From Gemmatimonadota bacterium (GTDB taxonomy: Bacteria > Gemmatimonadota > Gemmatimonadetes > Gemmatimonadales > Gemmatimonadaceae), in the NCBI GenBank assembly GCA_016704465.1, contig JADJAD010000009.1, positions 457,799 to 521,798 on the forward strand: 64,000 bases of DNA. The letters are read 5' to 3'. A program made the translations under genes and the position numbers. Below are positions 29,969 to 39,462 of the stretch, one piece after another. Every line of letters begins with the position of its first letter. Positions within the stretch are counted from its first letter, which is position 1. The notes under the pieces were generated by a model, which searched no databases, had not been told where the DNA came from, and saw only the letters and a program-made list of their open reading frames with translations.

Positions 29969-30511
29969 TCACCCCGGGGCCGGTGCGCGAGGATACGACT
30001 CGTGCGCCTGGACCACCCGCCACGCGCCGTCGATACGGTGCACCACGATGCTCCACACCTCGTGGCCCGTGGTGGGATTGCCGCCGGCGTCGACGTTGGT
30101 GGAGTGGATGACGCCGGTGAGCGCCGCGGCGTCGCGATCGATCACGTAGACCTTCGACTCGCCGAGCCGGAAGCGCACGTTCTTTCCCGCGTCGCTCGGA
30201 AAGTACGCCCGCATCGACACGAGGTGGGAGTCGAGCGGCGTCATCGCGCCGTAGGTCGCCCACGCGAAATCAGGGCCATCGAGATGATGGGCGATGAATC
30301 CGTCGACGTTGTGGCTGTCGATCGTGGCCACCATGCCGGCCGCGAACGCCCGGACCGAGTCGGCCAGCGCCGCCCGATCGGCCGGCGCGAGCGTGGCCGG
30401 CGTGAGCGCGGCCGGCGGGGCGGTACAGGCCAGCATCACGAGGGCCGACGCGATGGTCGTGGCGAGGACGAGCGGCTGCGGGCGGGTGCGACGCCTGAGT
30501 ATTGATGTCAT
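29969..30511 (-). CDS. SnoaL/DUF4440-like lipoprotein
   Basis: 180 residues. The signal peptide ends SALVMLACTA, a lipobox, so it is a predicted lipoprotein. The mature part has the NTF2/SnoaL pattern: VRAFAAGMVATIDSHNVDGF, HHLDGPDFAW, FRLGESKVYVIDRDAAALTGV and a final VWSIVVHRIDGAWRVVQAHES. Such domains bind small ligands or act as cyclases or isomerases; no residue pattern allows a finer call. It lies downstream of the M16 promoter region and is divergent from it. Confidence 0.7.
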   Translation of the reverse strand: MTSILRRRTRPQPLVLATTIASALVMLACTAPPAALTPATLAPADRAALADSVRAFAAGMVATIDSHNVDGFIAHHLDGPDFAWATYGAMTPLDSHLVSMRAYFPSDAGKNVRFRLGESKVYVIDRDAAALTGVIHSTNVDAGGNPTTGHEVWSIVVHRIDGAWRVVQAHESYPRAPAPG

Positions 30512-30658
30512 CTCCCTACGCTACGCCTGGTGCGGGCCGGTGCAAGGGGCCGTTCCGATGGCCGGACAACGGCCGATGCTGGCGTTAGGCCGCGCGGTGC
30601 GGCATTGTCGACGGGCGCTACAGTTCGACCAACGACTCCTCGATCAAGGGCTCGAACC

Positions 30659-32350
30659 ATGAAACGCCACCTTGCTGCCGTGATCCTCCCGCTGGCCGTC
30701 GTGCTCGCCGCCGCGTCGTTAGGCACGCCTGACGCGTCCTCGACACAATCGGCTGTCGCCCCGCCGCAAGCCGCCGCTTCACCGGCCACGCCCCAACCCA
30801 CCGCCCCAGCGGCCCCCTCGCTCGAGATCCAAGAGCACGTGCTCGCCAACGGCTTCACGATCCTGATCCGTGAGGATCACCGCGGGCAGCGGGTCGCCGC
30901 CAACCTGTGGATCCGGGTCGGGTCGATGCAGGAGACCGTCGGGCGACACGGGATCACGCACTTCCTGGAGCACGTCATTCATCAGGGGACCACCACGGTG
31001 GGAACGGGCGACCTCGCCGCCGAGCTGCCCATCCTCCAGCAGATCCACGACACGGAGCAGGAACTGATCGCGCTCCGGAACCGCGAGCGAAACACGCTGC
31101 GGGAGCGGGGCGTGTTCATCGACGAGATGGCCTGGCAGGAGACGCCCGGGATGCGCGCGATAAGGGAACGCCTCTACAAGCTGGAGGATGAGGACAGCCA
31201 GTATCGCGAGTTCTGGCCGTCGTACAAGGCGTACATGGAGCGCGGTGGCTACTCCCGCCACACGGACCCGGTGCCGGCCAGCACCGAGCAGGACTACATG
31301 GAGATCGGCATGGCGCTCCCGCGCCAGAACCTCGAGCTGTTCTTCCGTCTCGAGGCCGATCGAATGGCCAACGCCGTGCTTCGCGGGTGGGAAGCGCAGC
31401 GGTTCACGGTGCTCGAGCAGGTGTTGGGCGCGATGGGCCAGCCCCAGACTCGGCTCAACGAAGCGATCGACGCCGTCACCGGCGCGGGCCACCCGGTCTA
31501 CCAGCCCGACGGCGGGCATCTGCGCGACTTCGGGAACTTCACGCGCGCCGCCCACCTGCGCATCTACGACGACTACTTCGTGCCTAACAACGCCACGCTG
31601 GTGCTGGTGGGCGACGTCACCATGGCCGAGGTGGTGCCGCTCGCCGAGCGCTACTTCGGGAAGTTGCCCCGCGGTCCGGAGCCGCCGGCCGACATGGATC
31701 TCGAGGCCGAGCCGGTGCCCGGCGGGTCGGTGCGGCTCGACTGGACCGAACCGCTGTCGCCGCAGGTGCACGTCCGTCATCGCATTCCCGGCATCGGCCA
31801 TCCCGACCGACCGGCCTTCGAACTGATCGCAGCGCTGCTGCGCGGCCCGCACGGCGTGGCGGCGCAGCGGCTGGCGGCGGCCGGCGTGTCGGCCGCGGTC
31901 TCGGTCGACTTCCGGGTCATCCACACCAACCGCTTCGGCTCCCCGGCGGCGATCAACCTGGTGGTGCGCGCGGCCACCGACGCGGAGCTACCGGCTGTCG
32001 AGCGCGGGCTCCTGGCCGCCATCGACGACCTGCGCGCGGGCCGAATCGACGCGGGCGCACTGGCGAGTGCTCGCAAGCGTCTGCGCCTCGAGTGGGCCGA
32101 GTTTCTGAACAGCCCGCAGGAGCTGGCCTTTCTGATCGGGCACTACCACACCATGGACAACTGGCGCACGTTGCCCGCGCTCGTCGAGGCGCGGAACGCG
32201 GCGACCGTGGAAGACATCCAGCGCGTGGCCCGGACCTACTTCGTGCCGTCCAACCGTGTCACCGCGGTCGCGCGTACCCAGCCGCCGGAAGGGAGCGGAC
32301 CGAGCTGGCTCGACTTCGCTTGGTCGGATCTGCGCGGGAGCGCCCAATGA
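30659..32350 (+). CDS. M16-family zinc peptidase, active subunit
   Basis: 563 residues from the ATG at 30659, which gives a signal peptide (LAAVILPLAVVLAAASLG). The inverted zinc motif HFLEH lies at residues 101-105, with H101 and H105 as ligands and E104 as catalytic base; the repeat-domain half ends in the VARTYFVPSNRVTAVAR block. An insert after the motif (QIHDTEQELIALRNRERNTL) is charged and helical. M16 proteases degrade peptides in a closing chamber and often act as active/inactive pairs. The next gene, overlapping as ATGA, is the inactive partner. Predicted periplasmic. Confidence 0.9.
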   Translation: MKRHLAAVILPLAVVLAAASLGTPDASSTQSAVAPPQAAASPATPQPTAPAAPSLEIQEHVLANGFTILIREDHRGQRVAANLWIRVGSMQETVGRHGITHFLEHVIHQGTTTVGTGDLAAELPILQQIHDTEQELIALRNRERNTLRERGVFIDEMAWQETPGMRAIRERLYKLEDEDSQYREFWPSYKAYMERGGYSRHTDPVPASTEQDYMEIGMALPRQNLELFFRLEADRMANAVLRGWEAQRFTVLEQVLGAMGQPQTRLNEAIDAVTGAGHPVYQPDGGHLRDFGNFTRAAHLRIYDDYFVPNNATLVLVGDVTMAEVVPLAERYFGKLPRGPEPPADMDLEAEPVPGGSVRLDWTEPLSPQVHVRHRIPGIGHPDRPAFELIAALLRGPHGVAAQRLAAAGVSAAVSVDFRVIHTNRFGSPAAINLVVRAATDAELPAVERGLLAAIDDLRAGRIDAGALASARKRLRLEWAEFLNSPQELAFLIGHYHTMDNWRTLPALVEARNAATVEDIQRVARTYFVPSNRVTAVARTQPPEGSGPSWLDFAWSDLRGSAQ

Positions 32351-33834
32351 TGGCCGCGTCGCGGATGCCAACAGCGCTGGCCGCGCTCCTCGTCGTTAGT
32401 GCGCTGGCGTGCGGCGGCCGCCCAGGAGATGGAGAAAGTCTGCCCGGGCATTCCCGTCCAATCCTGGAGCACGACTGGGCCGACCCGAGCGCGCTGGAGC
32501 TGGACACGTCGACCTTCACCCCGCCCGATCCAGCCCAAGCCCGGTTCGTCGCGGCGAGCGGGCTGGAAGCCTACATCGTACCTAACGCGTCGGACCCACT
32601 GGTGCGGCTGACGGCCGCGCTTCCGCTCGGCCGGCTCCGCGAGGTCGACGGCGAGGCCGGGGCGTCCGGCCTGCTGGTCCGGCTGATGACGACGCGCGGC
32701 GCGGCGGGCGCAAGCCGGCCGCTGTCGCGTCGGCTCGCGGAACTTGGCACGACGCTCGTCAGCGACGAGACCCTCGACGTGACGACGCTCTCGCTCGATG
32801 TACTGCCGGAGGATTGGCGGGCCGGGCTCGACCTGCTGGTCGAACTCGTGCGGGATCCCCATCTCGACGCCGCCACGATTCGCCAGTACCGGATCGACGC
32901 CGGGTACTCGATGCCCATGTCGGGCATCGGCGGTGACGGCTTCCGGCCCAAGGTCGAGCTCGAGCGCATGGTGGCGGGCTATCCACTGGCTCCGCCCGAT
33001 GCCGGGACCACCGTGTCGCTCGCCGCGGTGCGCGCGCTCGCCGCGCGGAGTCTTCGCGCGGATCGCGTGGTGTTGGGCGTTGGCGGCGCCGTGTCGCGGG
33101 ACGCGGTCGAGGCGGCCATCGAGTCCGCCGCAGGCGGGTGGAGCGCGGTGGGGGGAGGGGAACCGCCTCGTGCTCCGGCCGCGATCGAGCCGCGGGAGAA
33201 GCCGAGTCGCTTTCATGCGATCGACGCGCCGAGCCTGGAGGGGTGGATCGCGATCGGGAAGGCGGTCGGTGCGGTGCCGGAGGCGGACCAGCCGGCGCTG
33301 GCGGTCCTGCGTTTCATACTCGCCGAGCGGCTCAACATCGCAGCGCGCGAGATCCGCGGGCTCACGAACCGGGACGACTTCGAGATCCCGGTCGCCGGAT
33401 CGGGTGCCGGTCTCCTAACTGTTCGCACCGGTGGACGTCCTGAAGCCGTGGCGCCGCTCGTTCGATTCAGCCTCGACGAGATCGCGCGGCTGCACGATGC
33501 CGGGAAACCGGTAACCGATGGCGAGGTGCGCCGCGCGCAGGGCTGGCTCGTGCGCGCCGTGTGGCAGCGGTCATTGGAGCTGGCGACCAGCGCGAGCACA
33601 GCGTTCGCCGTTGAGCGGGTGCGTCGCGGGAGCACTGATCAACTTATGGGATGGCCGGAGGCCGTGCGCGAAGTGACGGCAGCGGATGTCAAGGCGATGG
33701 CGCGGCGGTACCTCGATCCTGCCACGCTGGTGACGGTGGTGGTCGGTCCGCTCGACAAGATTCGGGTGGCGCGTCATCCGCGGTGGCCGGTGGGGCTGGA
33801 GGAGGTGGAGGCGAGGCTCGGCGGGGGTGGGTGA
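32347..33834 (+). CDS. M16-like peptidase, inactive partner subunit
   Basis: 495 residues, starting four bases inside the previous gene (ATGA). A signal peptide with a possible lipobox (VVSALACGG) precedes an M16 fold: ASGLEAYIVPNASDPLVRLTAALPLG, then ASGLLVRLMTTRG where the HxxEH zinc motif of active subunits should be and is absent. The C-terminal half keeps the R/Y substrate-clamp-like WPEAVREVTAADVKAMARRYL. This matches the non-catalytic chain of two-chain M16 peptidases; it likely dimerises with the 30659 product. Confidence 0.87.
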   Translation: MMAASRMPTALAALLVVSALACGGRPGDGESLPGHSRPILEHDWADPSALELDTSTFTPPDPAQARFVAASGLEAYIVPNASDPLVRLTAALPLGRLREVDGEAGASGLLVRLMTTRGAAGASRPLSRRLAELGTTLVSDETLDVTTLSLDVLPEDWRAGLDLLVELVRDPHLDAATIRQYRIDAGYSMPMSGIGGDGFRPKVELERMVAGYPLAPPDAGTTVSLAAVRALAARSLRADRVVLGVGGAVSRDAVEAAIESAAGGWSAVGGGEPPRAPAAIEPREKPSRFHAIDAPSLEGWIAIGKAVGAVPEADQPALAVLRFILAERLNIAAREIRGLTNRDDFEIPVAGSGAGLLTVRTGGRPEAVAPLVRFSLDEIARLHDAGKPVTDGEVRRAQGWLVRAVWQRSLELATSASTAFAVERVRRGSTDQLMGWPEAVREVTAADVKAMARRYLDPATLVTVVVGPLDKIRVARHPRWPVGLEEVEARLGGGG

Positions 33835-34103
33835 CGGGTAAGCGCTCCGCCGACAGGAACGCCGTTGCATGGCGGCTCGTCCTGCACTGCGACGCTCCTT
33901 TGCCGGCGCGTACATGGGCGAGCATCCTCGCACTATCGATGTCCCGGGTGTGCAGGCCGACGCCTTCGGACATGCGGAGCCCACACTAATAGGTGGCGAT
34001 CAGCGCCGTCCGGGCGCGATCGAGGCGGTGCATGCCGGGCGTGCCGCCCCGCAAACTCCTGACCCGACGCAGCTAACCCTCACACCCTCAACCACATATC
34101 GAG
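33835..34103. other. intergenic region, nothing firm seen
   Basis: Between the M16 pair and the istB remnant. An open frame crosses it on the plus strand, but its first ~90 codons have no recognisable domain, and the frame is interrupted functionally by the IS remnant on the opposite strand. Confidence 0.4.
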
Positions 34104-34246
34104 TTGACGTAGCATGTCGTGAGACCGGGCGGCCCGAGAAGCAGCACCTTCTCCCCGTCACTGATGAAGCGGCCACTGGTGAGCTCCTTGATGACCTTGG
34201 GGTCGATCGACGGCTGGATCTTCCAGTCGAAGCTCGCCAGGCCTTC
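34104..34246 (-). pseudogene. istB: IS21-family istB fragment
   Basis: On the minus strand the frame reads LASFDWKIQPSIDPKVIKEL, then TSGRFISDGEKVLLLGPPG, matching the segment of IstB transposition helper ATPases just before and into Walker A. The match stops at GPPG where GxGKT should follow. Both the N-terminal part and everything after the P-loop are missing, so it is a relic about 45 codons long. It abuts the truncated membrane-protein gene on the other strand. Confidence 0.72.
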
Positions 34247-34660
34247 TCCATCGTCGCCTGCTCCTCGATAGTCCTCGTCGCGGCGCTGTTCGCCGCAGCG
34301 ATCGTCTTCCGGCGCGACACCGACACCCAGCGCCGGCTCATGATCGTCGCCAATGCCTCGATCCTGCGGGCCGCCCTGGCGCGCGTCTTTCTCCACTTCC
34401 TCGCCCCTCCCGAGGTACGCGCCCTCCCTCTCGGTACGGCCCCGCCCCCGCCGATCCACGTGACCATCAATCCCGCAATCGTCGTCGACCTGCTCATTGT
34501 CGTCGGGATGGTCTACGACGCGCGCACGCGTGGGCGCCCGCAAGCGGCGTACGTGACCGGTCTCGCGGTCCTGCTCGCCGTGCAGTTCCTGCGCCTCCCG
34601 CCCAACACCGCGGCGGCGTGGCAGTCGGTGCTCGACACGGCGCTGGCGCGGGCTCGTTAG
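34247..34660 (+). pseudogene. C-terminal fragment of an integral membrane protein
   Basis: In the long open frame ending at 34660, only the last ~138 codons look real: FSIVACSSIVLVAALFAAAIV FRRDTDTQRRLMI, ASILRAALARVFLHFL, INPAIVVDLLIVVGMVYDARTRG and YVTGLAVLLAVQFLRLP. This resembles the back half of a multi-pass membrane protein family of unknown function (RRxxDTHKRLM-type motif). The preceding codons overlap the antisense istB relic and do not belong to it, so the N-terminal part has been lost. Confidence 0.5.
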
Positions 34661-34944
34661 GCGGCGGGGGGCGGCGAACGTACGTGCGATCACGTCCGGC
34701 CCCTGCTGCGGCCTTCGTACATCCGCGAGTGTCCTGGCGTCCGACGCGCGCATTGATTGCGTCTTCCCGCCCGCGCCACGACCGACGCACCAGCCTCGAC
34801 GGTTCGTGTCCGTCGATCGTGACACTCGGCACAGGGAACAGTGGCATGCGTGCCACACCTCTAGTGCGTGGAGCCGGGGAGGCACATATGCGAGGCTCGC
34901 GATGTCACACCCCCGCGCGACGATCGCCATCAGCGGCAGGCGGT
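34661..34944. other. intergenic region, nothing firm seen
   Basis: 284 bases between the membrane-protein fragment and the sigma-54 activator fragment. It is expected to hold the old promoter of the latter. Confidence 0.35.
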
Positions 34945-35133
34945 ATGATGAATCCTTCAGGCACCGCACTGATCGGCGAGGATCCCAAACTGCGCGCAGC
35001 GCTTCGACTCGTCGAGCGCGTCGCTCCCACGCCGGCCACGGTCCTCATCGTCGGCGAGACGGGGACGGGAAAGGAGCTCGTCGCGCGACTTCTGCACCAG
35101 CGCTCGGCACGCGCGGCGCGGACCTTTCTCTCC
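34945..35133 (+). pseudogene. N-terminal fragment of a sigma-54-dependent activator (AAA+ domain)
   Basis: From the ATG at 34945 the protein reads TALIGEDPKLRAALRLVERV then VLIVGETGTGKELVARLLHQ, the Walker A region of NtrC-type sigma-54 interaction domains, which remodel the sigma-54 holoenzyme with ATP. Similarity stops after about 60 codons (SARAARTFL). The sequence that follows is the antisense of a kinase gene, so the activator has lost its body. The junction is near 35133. Confidence 0.72.
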
Positions 35134-35512
35134 CCTCGCGCCGGAAGTGCGCCTGTCCGGTCTCCCCCATCAGGGCGAGGCTCATCAGCTTCACCGCCGC
35201 GAAGCCTTCGAAGCGGCCGTCGGTCTTTTGCGCCTGCCACACGGATCCCATCCCGCCGTGTCCAAGCGGGCGCAGGAGGGTGTACTGGCCCAGCGTGCGT
35301 CCGGCGAGGCTGGTCGCTGGCGGCCCGGCGAGGAAGCCTCGTTCGTCGGCCCGCGCCTCGGCCGAGAGGAGGTCCGCGAGCGGCCTCACGAGCTCGGGCG
35401 ACTGCGCCGCAAGCGCGCGAATCCATGCGTCCCTGTCGGCGCCGCTGAGGTCCAGCGCCCGATCGAGCAGCGGCCCGAGGACCGGCCATTGGTCGGGATC
35501 TATCTGTGGCAT
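35133..35512 (-). pseudogene. N-terminal fragment of a Ser/Thr kinase
   Basis: Begins at ATG 35512 (MPQIDPDQWPVLGPLLDRAL) and shows the start of a kinase domain: LGQYTLLRPLGHGGMGSVWQ, then GFAAVKLMSLALMGETGQAHF with the ATP-binding Lys. Similarity ends at RREG near 35133, where the sequence crosses into the antisense of the sigma-54 activator fragment. HRD, DFG and all later motifs are missing, so it cannot be an active kinase. It is related to the kinase at 11287 (both read GHGGMGSVW and AAVKL). Confidence 0.75.
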
Positions 35513-35533
35513 TCCGCTCCGTGCAGCCGCCCG

Positions 35534-36809
35534 TCAGCCCATCGATTGCGCGACGTTACCTGCATTCGGCGGGGAGGGCCAGAGGGGGAGCGAGGACCAC
35601 CAGCGGCGGAACCGGTCCGTGCGACGCTGCCGTGTGAGCCACGCGGTGACGCACTCTCCCACGATGCCGATCGCGCCGGGCTCCTCGAAGGCGTGGCCGG
35701 CCCCGAGCACCAGCTGCAGCGTGACCGGTTCCGCCAGTCGTTGAGCGCAGGGGCGGCTGAGCAGGCAGGTGTCCACGTCTGCGGCGCCGACCACGAGCTG
35801 CGTCGGGGCCCCGACATGCGCCAGAGAGTCGTCGGCCAGGTCGATGCGTCCCCGCGCGATGTCGAAGCGCAACAGTCCGTCGCCGTCGGCCGCGCGCTCC
35901 CGACTATCCAGCAGGTCGACACGCAGCGTCGCCCACACCGCCAGCCGCAATCGGGCGGCGAGGTAGCGGTTGCGATAGCTCCCTCGACTGCTGCCGCCGC
36001 CATGCGCCAGAATGACGAGGCCGTGCGCCGTCCGGGCGCCGGCCGGAATGCCGAAGTTACCCGTCATGTGGGTCGTGGCGCTCGCCTCGACGGTCGGGAT
36101 CCTCACCGCACGCTCGTGACCGGCCGGGAGCGCCGCGGCCTCGCTGGCGTGCGCGGTCGGCAGACGCCCCAGCAGAGTGCACACCCGAGCATCACCCACC
36201 GGGTCGTAGTCGTCGTACCAGTCGGAGACCGTCCCGAACTCCGGCGGCGTCGCAGCGCAAGTACCGCATCGAAGTCGGCGGCCACCTCGCGCACCCCATC
36301 GTTCGACGCGACCGGAACCGCTGCGATGCGTTGGGCCGGCCGGTGTCGACGAAGCGCGCGCGCGGCGGCCCTGAGCGTCGCGCCGCTGGCGATTCCGTCG
36401 TCGACCACGATGACCGTGCACCCCGCCAGCCGGCGCACCGGCCGGCCATCCCGATACCGCTGGATGCGCCGCTCGACCTCGGTGCGTTCGTACGCCAGCC
36501 CGGATGCCGTGACGCTCCGCGGAAGCCCGATGTAGTCATGGACATCGTCGAGCACGGGCGCGCCGCCCCCTCGGCGATTGCACCGAACGCCACCTCCTCG
36601 AGCCCCGGCACGACAAGTTTGCGAGCGATGAAGGTGTCGAGCGGGCCGTCAAGCGCGTGCGCGACCGGCGCGACCGGCGCGGCCACCGCCACACCGCCCC
36701 TCGCCATCCCGAGCACGACGACTTGGGGACCGCGGGCGTATGCCGCCAGCGCCTCCGCCAGCGCCACGCCGCCGGCATGGCGATCGCGAAACAACGGAGC
36801 GACCGACAT
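35534..36809 (-). pseudogene. phosphoribosyltransferase/dienelactone-hydrolase fusion, decayed
   Basis: From ATG 36809 the first domain is a PRTase-like protein (LFRDRHAGGVALAEALAAYA, VVVLGMARGGV, VIVVDDGIASGAT as the PRPP loop). The frame changes near 36565 (one base missing around CGCGCCCGTGCTC) and near 36248 (one T missing before GCGCTGCG). The C-terminal part is a dienelactone-hydrolase-like domain (HGLVILAHGGGSSRGSYRNRY, APTQLVVGAADVDT). Between RFDIA and RGRIDLADD roughly 60-70 residues usual for the family, including the nucleophile segment, are absent. Two frameshifts plus loss of the catalytic region argue for a true pseudogene. Confidence 0.75.
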
Positions 36810-36824
36810 GACGGCCTCCCTGCG

Positions 36825-36992
36825 TCAGTTGGCCGCGAGCTTCTTGGACGGCGCGGAGACTTTCGACGCGACTTCGAGCTTGTGCTTGGCGAGTGCCGCG
36901 CGCGCTGCGGCGTCGGCGTCGCTGGGGCCGGTGAGACTCGAGCATCCGGTGACCGCAAGGGCGGCGACGACCAGCGTGAAGATGCCTTTCAT
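36825..36992 (-). CDS. small lipoprotein
   Basis: 55 residues from the ATG at 36992. MKGIFTLVVAALAVTGCSS is a clear lipoprotein signal with the lipobox VTGC. The rest is a short Ala/Lys-rich helix (ADAAARAALAKHKLEVASKV). Function unknown; small helical lipoproteins of this kind often act in the cell envelope. It is followed closely by the phosphoribosyltransferase remnant on the same strand. Confidence 0.65.
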   Translation of the reverse strand: MKGIFTLVVAALAVTGCSSLTGPSDADAAARAALAKHKLEVASKVSAPSKKLAAN

Positions 36993-37100
36993 GGTGTACT
37001 CCAGTGGGAGTGTCAGTGCAGCCGGCCCGATGAGGACCGGCACTTCGTAAGCGGAACGGTGACGGCGATCCCGACAGCCCGCGTGCGATTCGTGCTGCCG

Positions 37101-37567
37101 CTACTCTGACGGCCTTGCCGTCGTGTCGCCTTTGAGGTCGAATACGCCGAGGTAGACGCAGACCCGGACGCCGCTCGTGTCGCACGCGCCGTCCGTGAGG
37201 AAGCAGATCTGATTGCCGCTCACCTTCGTTGGCGGGCAGGGAAGGCAGGCTGGGCTCTTTGGCGGCCCCTGGAAATGAGCGCGGCGGTGCCAGCGTCCAG
37301 CGGCGAGCGGCTCCTGGACATCGAGAGGTCCGTCCGCCCCGCAAGCGCCTGCCAGTCCGTGATCCCCTGTCGGATCTCTTCGAGCTCCCGCAGCTGCTCG
37401 ACGGTCATGCGTCCCATCTGCGTGATGTTGACCTTGAGCGCCTGCACGCGCTGGCTGAGCACCGCGCGTTTTGCGTCGCCTGCCGAGGGTGATGCCAGTT
37501 GTTCCGAACACCCCAGGAGCGAGAGAGCGAATGCTCCCGCGGTGACGACCTTCGAGCTCCAATGCAT
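37101..37567 (-). pseudogene. Cys-containing lipoprotein, one frameshift
   Basis: The ATG at 37567 gives a lipoprotein signal (VVTAGAFALSLLGCSE). A helical segment follows (RVQALKVNITQMGRMTVEQL, IRQGITDWQAL). Near 37270-37280 the frame switches, and the downstream frame reads PKSPACLPCPPTKVSGNQIC then FLTDGACDTSGVRVCVYLGV before the TAG at 37101. The Cys-rich tail looks like genuine coding sequence. One missing base would give a ~155-residue lipoprotein. No family is recognised. Confidence 0.55.
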
Positions 37568-37747
37568 CGGTCACCTGCTCGGTTTGGGCGGCCGAGGGAG
37601 TCCCGACGAAGGTCGATGCCGCGGGGCGTGCGCACCCCGGCATGCTCTGTGAGCGGGAAGCGGCGCGAGCACCCGACACGCAAGGGGACGCATCGCGCGA
37701 CGACACGATTCGACGCCGCTGCTGCCTCGCCGATGCGCCGTGACGCG

Positions 37748-38881
37748 TCACCCCGGATCGTAGATCTCCGCACTCGTCGCGGCTCCGACTCCCTGGCCGC
37801 CGACCACCAGCACCTTGCCGTTTGGCAACAGCACCGCCGCGTGATTCGCGCGCGGCACGCGCATGTCGCCGGCGGAGACCCAACGCCCGGCCGCGACGTC
37901 GAACCGCTCCGCGCTTCCGAGTGGCGTGCTTCCACCGCCGCCGGACACGAGCACGTCGCCGGTTCGCAGGGCGATCGCCGCATGCGAGATACGCCCCTGA
38001 CCGAGCGCCGCCGCGACCGTCCACGCGCCGGTTGCGGCGTCATAGATGTCCGAGGCCGGAAAGACGGTCGAGACGAAGTCGCTGCCGCCGGTCAGCAGCA
38101 AGCGTCCGTTGGGGAGGGCCACCGCGCGGTGAAAGCCCCGCGCGACGCTCACGTTCCCGGTGGTCGTCCACGTATCGGTGCGTGGGTCGAAGCGCTCGGC
38201 GCTGGCGTGGAGCGTCGGCGCGCTGTACGTCCCAGATCCTCCCCCTGCCACGAGGACCGTGCCGTTGGACAGGGTCGTCGCGGTGTGTCCGCCGCGAGCG
38301 ACGGAGAGACTCGTCGTGCGACTCCAACGCCCGATGGCAGGATCATAGATCTCCGCCGTCGCGATCGCGTTGAGGTCGGTCCCCGTGCCGGACCCTCCCA
38401 TCACGAGCACTCGTCCGTCGGGGAGGAGTGCAGCTGCGGCGAGGTTACGCGGCTCCGTCATGCTCCCAGTGACGGTCCACGAGTCGGTGGTGGGGTCGTA
38501 CAGCTCCGCGCTCGCCAGGCGCGTCGACGGCTGGATCGAGTAGCCGCCCGCCACGAGCACCTTGCCATCGAGCAGGCGAACCGCCACGTGATTCCCACGT
38601 CCCGTGGCGAGCGCGCCGGCCGGGCGCCAGTTGCCGGTCGCGGGATCATACCGTTCACTGCTACCTAGGATTTGGAACGGCAGGCCTACTGCTTGACCGC
38701 CGACGGCCAGGACACCGCCGTCCGCGAGCACGGTCAGGGAGTGCAGCGCGCGGCCCGTTGTCAGCGATCCGGTCAGGCTCCACGGCTGTGCAGGTACCGT
38801 CACCGGCGGCGGGGTGATCCCCGCATCACCACTTCCACCGCAGGCCGCCAGACATGCGGTGAGCATCCAGAGTCGTTGCAT
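37748..38881 (-). CDS. Kelch-repeat beta-propeller lipoprotein
   Basis: 377 residues from the ATG at 38881 (GAGGAG about 7 bases upstream). The signal peptide ends MLTACLAACGG, a lipobox. The body is a run of Kelch repeats with the pattern DGxVLVxGG ... AExYDPxTxxWxxTGxM: for example DGKVLVAGGYS, ASAELYDPTTDSWTVTGSM, DGRVLVMGGSG and NGKVLVVGGQG, enough for one propeller. Probably a surface or periplasmic binding protein; ligand unknown. The longer in-frame extension to 39049 overlaps no similarity and was dropped. Confidence 0.87.
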   Translation of the reverse strand: MQRLWMLTACLAACGGSGDAGITPPPVTVPAQPWSLTGSLTTGRALHSLTVLADGGVLAVGGQAVGLPFQILGSSERYDPATGNWRPAGALATGRGNHVAVRLLDGKVLVAGGYSIQPSTRLASAELYDPTTDSWTVTGSMTEPRNLAAAALLPDGRVLVMGGSGTGTDLNAIATAEIYDPAIGRWSRTTSLSVARGGHTATTLSNGTVLVAGGGSGTYSAPTLHASAERFDPRTDTWTTTGNVSVARGFHRAVALPNGRLLLTGGSDFVSTVFPASDIYDAATGAWTVAAALGQGRISHAAIALRTGDVLVSGGGGSTPLGSAERFDVAAGRWVSAGDMRVPRANHAAVLLPNGKVLVVGGQGVGAATSAEIYDPG

Positions 38882-39045
38882 CGTCAGTCTCCTCGAGTTT
38901 GGTCCGCCATGTTGACCTAGAGCGGACATTCGGGGCGAGAGGCGACAGGCGGTGCGGCGCCGTGGAGGGGAGCATCGTTCGGCAGGACGTAGCGCACCCG
39001 GGATGACGCGTGGTCGAGCACGCATCCGCAGGTCCCGCCGGCGCC

Positions 39046-39293
39046 GCACGTCGCTACTGCAGCGAAGCGACGGAGACCTTCGACGAGCTGAGTGTGGAGG
39101 GCGGACCGCTCGTCGTCCGGCACTGTCCCTTCGCTCCAGTTACGCTGACGCAGACCAATGCGGACACCGTTTTCGCGACACTGCCCGTCAGCGAGGTCGT
39201 CTTCCGGCGCGATGCGCAAGGCACCGTGACCAGCTTCGAGGCCGACAATGGTGGGGCGGGTGAATCGCGCGTGGGTTCCGCTGATGTCGCGGC
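39046..39293 (+). pseudogene. C-terminal fragment of a serine hydrolase (DUF3471-like tail)
   Basis: The plus-strand frame reads YCSEATETFDELSVEGGPLV, VRHCPFAPVTLTQTNADTVF, then PVSEVVFRRDAQGTVTSFEA. This resembles the small beta-barrel tail found after beta-lactamase-like serine hydrolases. No catalytic domain lies upstream; instead the 5' side meets the divergent Kelch gene promoter region. It is most likely a leftover tail. The open frame continues to 39360 without further similarity. Confidence 0.45.
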
Positions 39294-39462
39294 GCGCTAT
39301 CTGCCCCCGCGAGCCGCTTCCGTTGGGTCAGGTGCCGGATGCGCTGTTGCAACCGGTTGAATGATCGCGTCTTCCCTCTGCGCCATGCCGTCTTCCCGAC
39401 AGGGAGCTTGCGCACCGAGCAGCATGGGCGCGACAAGCCCCGTCCACGCGCCCACAAGCCGA

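Noticed and set aside
28971..30263. Continuous 430-codon frame across the propeller lipoprotein and SnoaL gene
   Set aside because: Only the part from 29735 down is coding, with ribosome site and signal peptide; the rest is antisense or out-of-frame to the SnoaL-like gene.
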